Assembly (NCBI RefSeq): GCF_024753145.1
Contig: NZ_JANUGU010000001.1
Coordinates: 1,364,001 to 1,428,000 of the forward strand
Source of the DNA: Massilia terrae
GTDB lineage: Bacteria; Pseudomonadota; Gammaproteobacteria; Burkholderiales; Burkholderiaceae_D
DNA length: 64,000 nucleotides
Reading direction: 5' to 3'
In this document: positions 17,736-26,210 of the stretch, piece by piece
How positions within the stretch are numbered: the stretch's first letter is position 1
Layout: each line of letters begins with the position of its first letter
Position numbers and translations under genes: made by a program
Notes under the pieces: model-generated
Told to the model about the DNA's origin: nothing
The model's input: the letters and a program-made list of their open reading frames with translations, nothing else
Databases searched by the model: none

Positions 17736-18590
17736 ATGCAAAACGTTATGCGAAAAAAACTGTCGGTGTTGGTTGCGACGTGCGCCCTGCTGAGCCTGTC
17801 GGCTTGCAGCATATTCGGAGATAAGGCCGACGAGACCAAAAACTGGTCCGCATCGAAATTATACGATGAGGCGCGGGGTGAAATGGATGGCGGACATTAT
17901 GACGCCGCCATCAAGCTGTTCGAGAAGCTGGAAACCAACTACCCGTTCGGCACCTACGCCACCCAGGCGCAGATGGAGATTGCATACGCCCACTACAAGG
18001 CGCAGGACCAGGCCGAGGCGCTGGCTTCGGTGGAACGCTTCATCAAGCTGCACCCGAACCATCCGCAAGTCGATTATATGTATTACCTGCGCGGCCTGAT
18101 CAATTTCAACGACCAGCTGGGCTTCCTGACCTTTATCTATTCGCAGGACCCGACCGAGCGCGACCCGAAGGCGACGCGCGAGGCGTTCGCGGCATTCAAG
18201 GCACTGGTCGACAAGTTCCCGAACAGTAAGTACGCACCGGACTCGCTGGCGCGCATGAAGTACCTGGTCAATGCGATGGCTTCGTATGAAGTGCACGTGG
18301 CGAGCTACTACTACCGCCGTGGCGCCTACCTGGCCGCGCTCAATCGTGCGCAGGATGCAGTCGCCAACTACAGCGACGCACCGGCGCGCGAGGAAGCGCT
18401 GTACATCATGATCCAATCCTACGACAAACTGGGCATGCCCGAACTGCGCGACGATACCCAGCGCGTGTTCGTCAAGAACTATCCGAACAGCGCGTTCACC
18501 AATCCGAATGCGGCGGGTGGCAAGCCGTGGTGGAAGTTCTGGTCGAAGGCGGAGCCGATGCCGTCGCCGAAAGATGCTGTGATGAAGTAA
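17736..18590 (+). CDS. bamD: outer membrane protein assembly factor BamD (ComL)
   Basis: 284-residue outer-membrane lipoprotein of the BAM complex that inserts beta-barrel proteins. The lipobox LSAC places the lipidated Cys near residue 28. TPR-like repeats follow (LYDEARGEMDGGHYDAAIKLFEKL and others) together with the BamD hallmark YMYYLRGL. The ATG at 17736 and an internal Met at codon 5 are both possible starts. Divergent from rluD, with a terminator hairpin after the gene. Confidence 0.95.
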   Translation: MQNVMRKKLSVLVATCALLSLSACSIFGDKADETKNWSASKLYDEARGEMDGGHYDAAIKLFEKLETNYPFGTYATQAQMEIAYAHYKAQDQAEALASVERFIKLHPNHPQVDYMYYLRGLINFNDQLGFLTFIYSQDPTERDPKATREAFAAFKALVDKFPNSKYAPDSLARMKYLVNAMASYEVHVASYYYRRGAYLAALNRAQDAVANYSDAPAREEALYIMIQSYDKLGMPELRDDTQRVFVKNYPNSAFTNPNAAGGKPWWKFWSKAEPMPSPKDAVMK

Positions 18591-18607
18591 AAGCAGCAGG
18601 TCTGCTT

Positions 18608-18647
18608 GCAAAATGGGGATCCCGCCCGCGCGGGAACCCCATTTTGC
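18608..18647. terminator. bidirectional terminator hairpin between bamD and yaaA
   Basis: Stem gcaaaatgggg / ccccattttgc extended by tcccg / cggga across one mismatch. The A- and T-rich stem ends supply U-tracts in both directions between the convergent genes. The inner GC part resembles the REP palindromes of this window. Confidence 0.7.
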
Positions 18648-18663
18648 TTGAGTGGCCCGAAAC

Positions 18664-19434
18664 TTAAGCTTCGACCTTCCGCCGAAACACCCACTCCCGC
18701 TCAGTCGACACAGACGGCTCAAACGCATACCCATCCACGTCAAACTTCTTGAGCGCCTTCGGATCCCGAATCCCCTTCACCGCCGCGTAACGCGCCATCA
18801 TCCCCCGCGCGCGCTTGGCGAAGAAGGAGATGATCTTGTACTTCCCATTCTTCCAGTCCTCGAATACGGGCGTAATCACCGGCACGTCGAGCAGCTTCGG
18901 CTTGACCACCCTGAAGTACTCTTCCGACGCCAAATTGACCAGCGCCTTGTCCCCGTTCTCGGCAATCAGCTCGTTCAGCTTGCGCGTCACCAGCTCGCCC
19001 CAGAAGGTGTACAGGTCCTTGCCGCGCGGGTTCGCCAGGCGCGTGCCCATCTCCAGCCGGTAGGGATGCATCTGGTCCAGCGGCCGCAGCACGCCATACA
19101 GCCCGGACAGGATGCGCACATGCGACTGCACCCAGTCGAGCTGCTTCTTGGTGAATTTGCGCGCCTCCAGCCCCGTGTAGACGTCGCCATCGAAGGACAT
19201 CACCGCCTGGCGCTCCTGCGAATGGTCGGCGCTCCAGCTCGCGTAGCGCGCTACGTTGAGGACCGACAGCGCGTCGGAAATGTCCATCAGCTCGCCGACC
19301 CGCGCGGGTGAGTACTCGCGCAGCACCTCGATCAGCTGGGCGGAATGGTCGATGAAATCGGGCGTGGTGTGCAGCTTGGTGGTCGGCGGAGTGTCGAGAT
19401 CCAGCGATTTGGCAGGCGAAAGAACGATCAACAT
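18664..19434 (-). CDS. yaaA: peroxide stress protein YaaA
   Basis: 256 residues of the YaaA/DUF328 family, which lowers intracellular free iron during peroxide stress in E. coli. Clear family start MLIVLSPAKSLD at 19434; further motifs include FNGDVYTGL-like SFDGDVYTGLEA, LSGLYGVLRPLD and FFAKRARGMMARY. The frame remains open for 560 more codons upstream with no relation to the family, so the internal ATG is chosen. Divergent from the PIN gene with 36 bases between starts. Confidence 0.93.
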   Translation of the reverse strand: MLIVLSPAKSLDLDTPPTTKLHTTPDFIDHSAQLIEVLREYSPARVGELMDISDALSVLNVARYASWSADHSQERQAVMSFDGDVYTGLEARKFTKKQLDWVQSHVRILSGLYGVLRPLDQMHPYRLEMGTRLANPRGKDLYTFWGELVTRKLNELIAENGDKALVNLASEEYFRVVKPKLLDVPVITPVFEDWKNGKYKIISFFAKRARGMMARYAAVKGIRDPKALKKFDVDGYAFEPSVSTEREWVFRRKVEA

Positions 19435-19470
19435 AGCAAGTGAAGCAGTCCAACAAGTAAAATTGCCGAC

Positions 19471-19944
19471 ATGATACCCGCTCCAGCCCAACGCATCGTC
19501 ATCGACACCAATGTTTGCCTCGACCTGTTCGTATTTCATGATCCGCGCTGGTCGCTCCTGCTCGCGGGACTCGAAGACGGAACCCTCGAAGCCGTCGCAC
19601 GCGCCGACTGCCGCGACGAGTACCTGGCCGTGCTGCGCTACCCGCACCTGCCGCTGGACGACGACTCGCGCCCCAAGGCCGCCGCGCGTTTCGACGCACT
19701 GATCAAGGTAGTCGCGCCGGATTCGAGGGCAGTCCGCCTGCCCGTGTGCACGGACCGCGACGACCAGAAGTTCCTGGAGATCGCGCGCGACGCCGGCGCC
19801 GAGGTGCTGGTCACCAAGGACAAGGCCCTGCTCAAGCTGGCGCGGCGCGCGGCGCGCGAAGGCCTGTTTCGTATCCTGACTCCGGAAGCATGGGTGCAGG
19901 CGCTGGAGGTCCAGGCCGCGGCAGGCTCGCCACCCTCTTGCTAG
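19471..19944 (+). CDS. PIN-domain protein, putative toxin component without visible antitoxin
   Basis: 157 residues of the COG1569-type PIN family. Acidic residues expected for a metal-dependent RNase active site are present: VIDTNVCLDLF near the N-terminus, a central Glu/Asp cluster (CRDEYLAVLRYPHLPLDDD) and CTDRDDQKFLEIARD, followed by VLVTKDKALLKLARR. No small antitoxin gene lies on either side: the neighbours are yaaA (divergent) and an aminotransferase 30 bases downstream. It may therefore be a housekeeping nuclease or an orphan. Confidence 0.8.
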   Translation: MIPAPAQRIVIDTNVCLDLFVFHDPRWSLLLAGLEDGTLEAVARADCRDEYLAVLRYPHLPLDDDSRPKAAARFDALIKVVAPDSRAVRLPVCTDRDDQKFLEIARDAGAEVLVTKDKALLKLARRAAREGLFRILTPEAWVQALEVQAAAGSPPSC

Positions 19945-19974
19945 AATGGTCGACTCGACACTGAGACACGCATC

Positions 19975-21132
19975 ATGACTACCCCAGCACTGCAAACCCG
20001 CCTGCCCGCTGTCGGCACGACCGTCTTCACGCTGATGTCGGCGCTGGCCAACGAACACGGCGCCGTCAACCTCGGCCAGGGTTTTCCCGATTTCGGCTGC
20101 GATCCGCGCCTGCTCGACCACGTCAACGACGCCATGCGCGCCGGGCACAATCAATATCCGCCGATGACCGGCGCCGCACCGCTGCGCAATGCGATCGCGG
20201 ACAAGATCGCCGCGCTGTACGGGCACCGTTACGATGTGGCGTCCGAGATTACGGTTACGGCCGGCGCCACGCAGGCGCTGACCACCGCCGTGCTGTGCTG
20301 CGTGCATCCGGGCGACGAAGTGATCGTCATCGAACCGGCGTATGACAGCTACCTGCCGGCCATCGAGCTGGCGGGCGGCGTCGCGGTCACTGTGGCGATG
20401 CGCTTCGGCGAGGATGGCTACCACGTGCCTTGGGACGCGGTGGCGGCCGCGGTCACGCCGCGCACGCGCCTGATCATCGTGAACACGCCGCACAATCCGA
20501 CCGGCTCGATCCTGCAGGCGGCTGACCTGGAAGCGCTGGCAGCCATCGTCGACGGCACGGAGATCCTGATCCTGTCCGACGAAGTGTACGAACACATGGT
20601 CTACGACGGCCAGCGCCACGAATCGGTGAGCCGGCATCCGGTGCTGGCGGAGCGCGCGTTTGTCGTGTCCAGCTTCGGCAAGACCTACCACGTGACCGGA
20701 TGGAAGATCGGCTACGTCGCCGCACCTGCGGCCATGACGAGTGAATTCCGCAAGGTCCACCAGTACAATGTGTTCAGCGTGAACACGCCGATGCAGCACG
20801 CGATTGCGGCCTATATGGACGATCCGCAGCCGTACCGCGGGCTGCCGGCGTTCTACCAGCGCAAGCGCGACCTGTTCCGCGAAGGGCTGGCGGGCACGCG
20901 CTTCACGCTGCTGCCGGCGGACGGGACCTACTTCCAGTGCGTGCGCTATGACGCCATTTCGTCGATGAAGGAGACCGACTTTGCAAAGTGGCTGACGGCG
21001 GAGGTGAAGGTGGCGGCGATTCCGGTCAGCGCTTTCTACCGCGATGCGAATGAATCCGGTGTGGTGAGGTTCTGCTTTGCGAAGCAGGATGAGACGCTGC
21101 TGACGGCGCTTGAACGGCTGCAAAGAATATAA
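19975..21132 (+). CDS. class I/II PLP aminotransferase, methionine aminotransferase (YbdL) type
   Basis: 385-residue fold-type I aminotransferase. The N-terminal VFTLMSALANEHGAVNLGQGFPDF is typical of YbdL and kynurenine aminotransferases. The PLP-binding Lys is in SSFGKTYHVTGWKIGY (near residue 240) and the carboxylate-binding Arg in GVVRFCFAKQ. Likely transaminates methionine (and aromatic amino acids) in salvage of keto-methylthiobutyrate. It begins 30 bases after the PIN gene and may share its transcript. Confidence 0.88.
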   Translation: MTTPALQTRLPAVGTTVFTLMSALANEHGAVNLGQGFPDFGCDPRLLDHVNDAMRAGHNQYPPMTGAAPLRNAIADKIAALYGHRYDVASEITVTAGATQALTTAVLCCVHPGDEVIVIEPAYDSYLPAIELAGGVAVTVAMRFGEDGYHVPWDAVAAAVTPRTRLIIVNTPHNPTGSILQAADLEALAAIVDGTEILILSDEVYEHMVYDGQRHESVSRHPVLAERAFVVSSFGKTYHVTGWKIGYVAAPAAMTSEFRKVHQYNVFSVNTPMQHAIAAYMDDPQPYRGLPAFYQRKRDLFREGLAGTRFTLLPADGTYFQCVRYDAISSMKETDFAKWLTAEVKVAAIPVSAFYRDANESGVVRFCFAKQDETLLTALERLQRI

Positions 21133-21137
21133 CTTCC

Positions 21138-21215
21138 GTCGTTCCCGCGCAGGCGGGAACCCATAGACCGCGTGCCCATAGGCTCAACATGGGTTCCCGC
21201 CTGCGCGGGAACGAC
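21138..21215. repeat. paired REP-like palindromes (BIME-like unit)
   Basis: Palindromes gttcccgc-gcag-gcgggaac (21141-21160) and gttcccgc-ctgc-gcgggaac (21193-21212) face each other across a 32-base spacer with CCATAGAC and GGCTCAACATGG. They lie between the convergent aminotransferase and mshN genes. Same layout as the unit at 13003-13078. Confidence 0.8.
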
Positions 21216-21228
21216 GCTGCTATTTGGA

Positions 21229-22257
21229 TTAGTGCACCAGCTGCTGGATTTTGCTGTCAACGAAGGCCAGTAAATCGGCCGACAGGTTGCCACTGTTCTT
21301 CGCCTTGCGGAAGGCATCGAGCGCCTCGGTGTCGCGCTTTTCGGCTTGCAGCGAAATCCCCAGCCCCATCAGCCAAACTCCGTTCTGCGCGCCGCGCAGC
21401 GCCGCCTGATACTGCTCCACCGCTTCGCGATGCCGCTGCTGGCGTTGCAGCGCACCGGCCAGGAATGCGTGGTATTCGCTGTTGGCGCCCACATAGGGCA
21501 AGGTGCGCGTCAAAGTTTCGATGCCGCTGCCGCCATGCTCGATCTGCAAGCGCGCCAGCAGCATCGCCATCGACGGCTGGCGCGGGTCCAGCGTCAGGCC
21601 GGTCTGCAGCAGGCCGATCGCCTCTTCGCTGCGCTTGTTGTCGATCAGGACGCGCACCAGTGTCTGGCGCGCGGCGTCGTGGCGCGGGTTGGCTTGCAGC
21701 GCCTGTTCGAGTGCGCCGATACCGTCGGCCAGATAGCCTTCCTGGATATTTGCCAGGCCGCGCCGGTAGGCCGATTCCGCCTTCTGCGCCGACGTCACTT
21801 CCTTGCCCTGCTCGGGCGCAGTGTCCGCCGGCGCCGTCTTCGGCTCGGCCTTGGTATTCGCTTTCACGGCATCGCGCTTGTGTTCCGCAGTGACCTTTTG
21901 GCGCTCATGCTTCTTTTCTGGCGCCGGCGCCGGCGCGGGAGTAGCCACGACTGCAGGCTCCGCAAGCGCTATCGGAGCCGCCGGTGGAGGCGGCGCGGCC
22001 TTCGGCGGAGCCGGGATGATGACCACCTTGGCGGGGACCGGCGCGACCGCAACCGGCTGGTGCGCCTTCTGCCAGTAGCGCCACCCGAACGCGGCGCCTG
22101 CCGCGAGCACCGCCACGCCGAGCGCCGCGCCGGCCACCACAAATGGCGACAGACCGCGCTCACCGAAGGACTCGGGCTTGGTGTACATGTGCGAAGCCTC
22201 GACCGAGCCATTCTGGCGCGCGTCGAGGTCCTGCAGCATTTTATTAATGACACTCAT
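21229..22257 (-). CDS. mshN: MSHA pilus biogenesis protein MshN (TPR)
   Basis: 342 residues. Start MSVINKMLQDLDARQ is the MshN hallmark. A membrane helix at residues ~36-57 is followed by a Pro/Ala-rich linker (about residues 60-130) and a C-terminal TPR region (SAYRRGLANIQEGYLADGIGALEQALQ...). It is the last gene of the IJKLMN half. Its ATG at 22257 overlaps the mshM stop by 4 bases (ATGA), which fixes the start despite a longer open frame. Confidence 0.9.
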   Translation of the reverse strand: MSVINKMLQDLDARQNGSVEASHMYTKPESFGERGLSPFVVAGAALGVAVLAAGAAFGWRYWQKAHQPVAVAPVPAKVVIIPAPPKAAPPPPAAPIALAEPAVVATPAPAPAPEKKHERQKVTAEHKRDAVKANTKAEPKTAPADTAPEQGKEVTSAQKAESAYRRGLANIQEGYLADGIGALEQALQANPRHDAARQTLVRVLIDNKRSEEAIGLLQTGLTLDPRQPSMAMLLARLQIEHGGSGIETLTRTLPYVGANSEYHAFLAGALQRQQRHREAVEQYQAALRGAQNGVWLMGLGISLQAEKRDTEALDAFRKAKNSGNLSADLLAFVDSKIQQLVH

Positions 22258-23147
22258 CGCACCAGCGCCAGTGTGACGCCGGCGGCCGATGCCGCAAGCA
22301 CGCAGGCGCCGACCAGCCACGGCCAGGCCGGACGGCGGCGCATCGCCACGGTGTCGCGCGCGGCGGCAGTCACGTGTTCCTTGCCGACCTGCTGCTTGCC
22401 TTCGCCGTAGCACAGCATCAGCGACTTGTGGGCCATGATGTTGACGAGGCGCGGAAAACCGCCGCTCGCCGCGAACAGCCTGCTCACTGCGCCTTTCGAA
22501 AACAGCCGCGCGCCGCCGAACCCCGCCACGCGCAAGCGGTGCGCCATATAGTAATCGAGCTCGTCCTTGCTGAGCGGCCCGAGATGATAGTGGAAGGTGA
22601 TGCGCTGCGCCAGCTGGCGGATTGAATCGATCGCCAGGTTATGGTCCAGTTCCGGCTGGCCGAACAGGACGATCTGCAGCAGCTTGCGCTTCTCGGTTTC
22701 GAGGTTGGTCAGGAGGCGCAGGGCTTCCAGGCTCTCCACCGGAATCGCCTGCGCCTCGTCCAGGCACAGCACCACGCGCTTGCCCTGTGAAGCCAGGTCC
22801 ACCAAACGCTGGGTGATCGACTTGAGCATGTGGTGCTGGTCGACGTCCTTCTCCAGCACCAGCTCCAGCTCATCGGCCAGCGCGAGCATCAGCGTGCGCG
22901 GCTCGAGATAGGGGTTGGGAATGTAGGCGCTGACGAATTCGTCGCCCAGCATGTCCATGAACTTGCGGCACAGGAGCGTCTTGCCGGTGCCGACTTCGCC
23001 CGTGATCTTGATGAAGCCTTCGCCATTGCGCACCGCGACCAGCAGCGTGTTCAGGGCCTCCTGCGAACGCGGGCTGCTGAAGAAGTAGCTGGTATCGGGC
23101 GTGATGCCGAACGGGAGTTCGCGCAGGCCGAAATGGTCGGTGTACAT
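22254..23147 (-). CDS. mshM: MSHA biogenesis ATPase MshM (ExeA-like AAA)
   Basis: 297 residues of the ExeA/GspA AAA family, thought to help the secretin insert. The start MYTDHFGLRELPFGITPDTSYFF is characteristic. Walker A is TGEVGTGKTLLC (near residue 50) and Walker B VVLCLDEAQAIP (near 125). A C-terminal membrane helix (WPWLVGACVLAASAAGV) ends the protein. The ATG at 23147 shares one base with the mshL stop (TGATG). Confidence 0.92.
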   Translation of the reverse strand: MYTDHFGLRELPFGITPDTSYFFSSPRSQEALNTLLVAVRNGEGFIKITGEVGTGKTLLCRKFMDMLGDEFVSAYIPNPYLEPRTLMLALADELELVLEKDVDQHHMLKSITQRLVDLASQGKRVVLCLDEAQAIPVESLEALRLLTNLETEKRKLLQIVLFGQPELDHNLAIDSIRQLAQRITFHYHLGPLSKDELDYYMAHRLRVAGFGGARLFSKGAVSRLFAASGGFPRLVNIMAHKSLMLCYGEGKQQVGKEHVTAAARDTVAMRRRPAWPWLVGACVLAASAAGVTLALVR

Positions 23148-24952
23148 CAGTTGCGCCCCTGGCCGTTGGGTGCCAGCTGCTCGATGCGGCGGCTGGTGTC
23201 GAGCAGGTTCTGGTTCCATTCGGCGCCGCCCTCGACGATGGTCGGCTTGATCAACACCACCAGCTCACGCTTCTGGTTGACCTTGTTCTTCGACTTGAAC
23301 AGATTGCCCACCACCGGAATCGAACCGGCCACCGGCACCTGCGACTGGTCATCCGTGGAGGACTGGCGCATCAGGCCACCGATCGCGATCACCTGCCCGT
23401 TCTGGCCGCGCACCATGCTGTCGATTTCGGAGGTCGACGACGACGGCAGCGGCAGCGTGAGGCTGCCCGCGGTGCCGAGGTTGATCGCCTTGCTCACGGT
23501 CGTCACCTGGCTGACCGATGGATGCACGTGCAGCAGGATGTTCCCGCTAGCGTCGATCTGAGGCGTCACGTCCAGCACCACGCCGGAGAAGAAAGGCTCC
23601 AGCTGCACGCTCGGGCTGGTGGTATTGCCGCTGTTGGTCAGGTTGGTGGTGGTGCTCACCCCGGTCACGTAGAACTCGTCGGTGCCGATCTTGAGCACGG
23701 CCTTCTCGTTGTTCATCGCGGCCACCCGCGGACTGGAGAGCACGTGCACGCTGCCCTGCGATTCGAGGAAGGAGATCAGCGCGGCGAAGTTACTGGTCTG
23801 GAAAGCGAAACCGAGCAGCGAGCCGGCGGTGTTGGCCGCGTTCGACAGCGAAAAACCGGTGGTGGCGGTCAGGCCGTCGGCGCTGATCGGCACCGGCTGG
23901 CCACCATCGAAGGGCAAGGGCTGCAGGCCCGCGCCGGGGCTGACAAAGCCGGTCGACACGCGGTTCGAATGCTTGCTGTTGAAGGACGCGAAGGAGGCCC
24001 AGTTCACGCCGCTCTGGAACTGGTCGTTGAGCTGCACTTCGAGGATCTTCGCTTCCAGGATCACCTGGCGGTCGACCGACAACTGGGTCGCCTTCAGATA
24101 GGTGTCGACATTGCGCAGTTCCTCCGGCATGGCGCGGATCACCACCACGCCCGACTGCGGGCTGACCACCACGCTGCGGCCGCCTTCCTTCGAACCGACG
24201 ATGGCCTCCAGCGATTCCTTCAGCTCCTTCCAGAAGTCGCTGGTGGAATTCGTCATGACGTCGGCACTGTTGCCGAACATCTGGCCGTTCGTCCCGTTCG
24301 GATTATTCGGGTTGCCCTGGTTGCCCTGGTTGCCCTGGTTGCCGCCGTTCTGGCCGTTGTTGAACTGGTTGCCGCCCTGGTTGCCGTACTGGCCGTTCTG
24401 GTTGTTCCCGTTCGAGATGGTGGTCGAAGTCACGCGCAAATTCGACTGGCCGCGGCGGCTGCCCAGCAGGTAATTCACCTGGAACATCCGGGTCTGCATC
24501 GAGGGCGGACGGATCGAGATGCGGTTGCCTTCGATCTTGTAGTCATAGCCGTACATCTCGCGCATGGCGTCGAGCGCCTCGACGATGGTCACGTCCTTGA
24601 GATTGGCGCTGATGTTGCCGGTGACGTCGGGGTGCACCAGCATGTTGTAGTGGGTGCCCGCGACCAGCGCATGGAAGAAGCGCTGCGCCGGCACATTGTT
24701 GAAAGCGACGTTGAAGCGCTCTTCCATCGGCGCGCGCGCTTTCGGCAGTTCCTTGGCGAGAGTCGAGGCGGCGGGCAGCAGCGCATCGCTGACCGCCGCG
24801 TCCACCGGTGCGGGAGCGACCGGTTGCGCGGCCGCCTGCGCGACTTCGGCCTTGATGGTGTCGTAGGTGGTGTTCTTTGGCGCACTCTGGCAGCCGGCGA
24901 GCACCAGCAGCACCGCGGCCAGCATCCCTCTTGTGGTCATTTGTCTTGGCAT
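23147..24952 (-). CDS. mshL: MSHA pilus secretin MshL
   Basis: 601-residue outer-membrane secretin through which the pilus passes. Lipobox LAGC near residue 21. A secretin N-domain (VTGNISANLKDVTIVEALDAM) precedes an unusual Asn/Gly/Gln-rich tract around residues 180-225. The secretin homology domain runs to the C-terminus, with VHVLSSPRVAAMNNEKAVLKIG and SIPVVGNLF as hallmarks. The Asn/Gly tract is encoded by short tandem repeats and may vary in length between strains. Confidence 0.93.
   Translation of the reverse strand: MPRQMTTRGMLAAVLLVLAGCQSAPKNTTYDTIKAEVAQAAAQPVAPAPVDAAVSDALLPAASTLAKELPKARAPMEERFNVAFNNVPAQRFFHALVAGTHYNMLVHPDVTGNISANLKDVTIVEALDAMREMYGYDYKIEGNRISIRPPSMQTRMFQVNYLLGSRRGQSNLRVTSTTISNGNNQNGQYGNQGGNQFNNGQNGGNQGNQGNQGNPNNPNGTNGQMFGNSADVMTNSTSDFWKELKESLEAIVGSKEGGRSVVVSPQSGVVVIRAMPEELRNVDTYLKATQLSVDRQVILEAKILEVQLNDQFQSGVNWASFASFNSKHSNRVSTGFVSPGAGLQPLPFDGGQPVPISADGLTATTGFSLSNAANTAGSLLGFAFQTSNFAALISFLESQGSVHVLSSPRVAAMNNEKAVLKIGTDEFYVTGVSTTTNLTNSGNTTSPSVQLEPFFSGVVLDVTPQIDASGNILLHVHPSVSQVTTVSKAINLGTAGSLTLPLPSSSTSEIDSMVRGQNGQVIAIGGLMRQSSTDDQSQVPVAGSIPVVGNLFKSKNKVNQKRELVVLIKPTIVEGGAEWNQNLLDTSRRIEQLAPNGQGRN
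24312..24338. repeat. 9-bp tandem repeat inside mshL
   Basis: Three perfect copies of ttgccctgg, each encoding Gln-Gly-Asn on the minus strand. They sit inside a longer imperfect Asn/Gly-coding tract reaching to about 24420. In-frame copy changes would not disrupt the gene. Confidence 0.8.
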
Positions 24953-24972
24953 GCCTGCTCTCGTTATTCTCG

Positions 24973-25347
24973 TTATTTTATCCGGGTGACCGGCTTGACC
25001 GTCCCGGCTGCGTCTTCGATCGACGACAAGCGCAGCACTTGCCGATCCTTGCCGCGCACCAGTTCAACTTCCTGCGGCGTAATGCGGGCCACACGCGCGC
25101 CTTTGAAGGACTCGCCCAATCGCACGGTCTCGCCATCGATCACCGCGACGTGGCGGCCGCCGGGCCGGCGCGAGATCAGCACCGACTGCAGCTGCGGTCC
25201 GCTGCTCGCCTCGTCGCCATCGCCGTTTGCCTGCACAGCGGCCGGGCGCGTCGGGTCCTGCAAGGCTTGCGCGTGGGCGCATGCCTGCGCGAGGAACAGG
25301 ACGGTGGCAAGCGCCATGCAGCGCGGGATGGTCAGAGTTTCAGCCAT
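24973..25347 (-). CDS. mshK: MSHA biogenesis protein MshK
   Basis: 124 residues with a signal peptide ending near QACAHAQA, then DPTRP, the motif shared with MshK and other small pilus-assembly periplasmic proteins. The C-terminal half (LQSVLISRRPGGRHVAVIDGETVRLGE) is a short beta domain like the PilP/GspC HR region. As called, its start overlaps mshJ by 16 bases; Met at codon 11 (25317) is a possible later start. Lies 20 bases before mshL. Confidence 0.8.
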   Translation of the reverse strand: MAETLTIPRCMALATVLFLAQACAHAQALQDPTRPAAVQANGDGDEASSGPQLQSVLISRRPGGRHVAVIDGETVRLGESFKGARVARITPQEVELVRGKDRQVLRLSSIEDAAGTVKPVTRIK

Positions 25348-26210
25348 TTCGGATCGAGGCTCAGGGTGTACATCGTCAGGGTCAGGCGCGAGGTCGGGTA
25401 GTCCTCGACTTCGAGTTTCGCGCCGCCCCAGAACAGCTGCGTCGGCATGCCTTCGAGTGCGGTCATGTAATCGATCATGTCGAGGTAGTTGCCGCGCACC
25501 GTGATCTCGACGCCATGGCGGTACAACAGGCTGCCCGGCTTGGGGACGATCGCCGGCGCAGCGGCGGCCACGGGTGCAGGTGCAGGTGCGGCAGCCGGTG
25601 CGGGTACGGGCGCCGCTGCCGGGGGCGGAACGCCATTCGCCGCCACCGCCGCTGCCGCCTTCAGGCTTTTATGCTGCGCATCGAGGGCTGCGTTGATGGA
25701 GGCCAGCTTGGCCTGGGTCTCGTCCTTCGGCGCCGTCTTCGGGTCGGGCTGCTTGCTTGCCGCCTGCGCCTCGGTCGGAGGCGGTTCGTTCAGCGAGGTC
25801 ACCGCCAGGGTCCGCATCGACACCAGCTTCAGCCGGCCATTCGCGCGCAGGATGGTGTCGATCAAGGGGCCCATGCGCTCCGGCGCGACCAGGCCCTTCT
25901 GCATCGCGCGCAGGTTCTCGCTCAGTTGCGCCGACTCGGCGTTGACGGCCTTGAGACGGTCGCGCACGGCGGCGTCGGGATCGTTCTGGTATTGCTTGAT
26001 CTTCTGCGCGATCTCGGTGTCCATGCCGGCCAGGTTGTTCTGCTGCTGGCTGATCTTCGCGCGCAATTCGGCCTGCCGGTTCAGCAGCGGGCCCAGGCCG
26101 CCGATCCAGGCAGCGAACACGATGAACGCGGCCAGCGCCGCGAACACCAGCATCCGCTCACGCATCGACAAGGCGTCGATGCGGGCGCCGAGCGCACGCA
26201 AACGCTTCAT
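25332..26210 (-). CDS. mshJ: MSHA biogenesis protein MshJ (GspM/PilO-like)
   Basis: 292 residues: short cytoplasmic N-terminus, one membrane helix (residues ~20-40), coiled-coil (RAKISQQQNNLAGMDTEIAQKI), then a periplasmic part. The latter contains a long Ala/Pro-rich insert (PVPAPAAAPAPAPVAAAAP). The C-terminal ferredoxin-like region (GVEITVRGNYLDMIDYMTALE) is typical of PilO/GspM proteins that form the inner-membrane platform. The ATG at 26210 shares one base with the stop of the PilN-like gene. Confidence 0.85.
   Translation of the reverse strand: MKRLRALGARIDALSMRERMLVFAALAAFIVFAAWIGGLGPLLNRQAELRAKISQQQNNLAGMDTEIAQKIKQYQNDPDAAVRDRLKAVNAESAQLSENLRAMQKGLVAPERMGPLIDTILRANGRLKLVSMRTLAVTSLNEPPPTEAQAASKQPDPKTAPKDETQAKLASINAALDAQHKSLKAAAAVAANGVPPPAAAPVPAPAAAPAPAPVAAAAPAIVPKPGSLLYRHGVEITVRGNYLDMIDYMTALEGMPTQLFWGGAKLEVEDYPTSRLTLTMYTLSLDPKWLKL

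Noticed and set aside
19435..21123. Upstream extension of the yaaA frame over the PIN and aminotransferase genes
   Set aside because: The YaaA family begins at MLIVLSPAKSLD, and the extension is antisense to two recognised genes.
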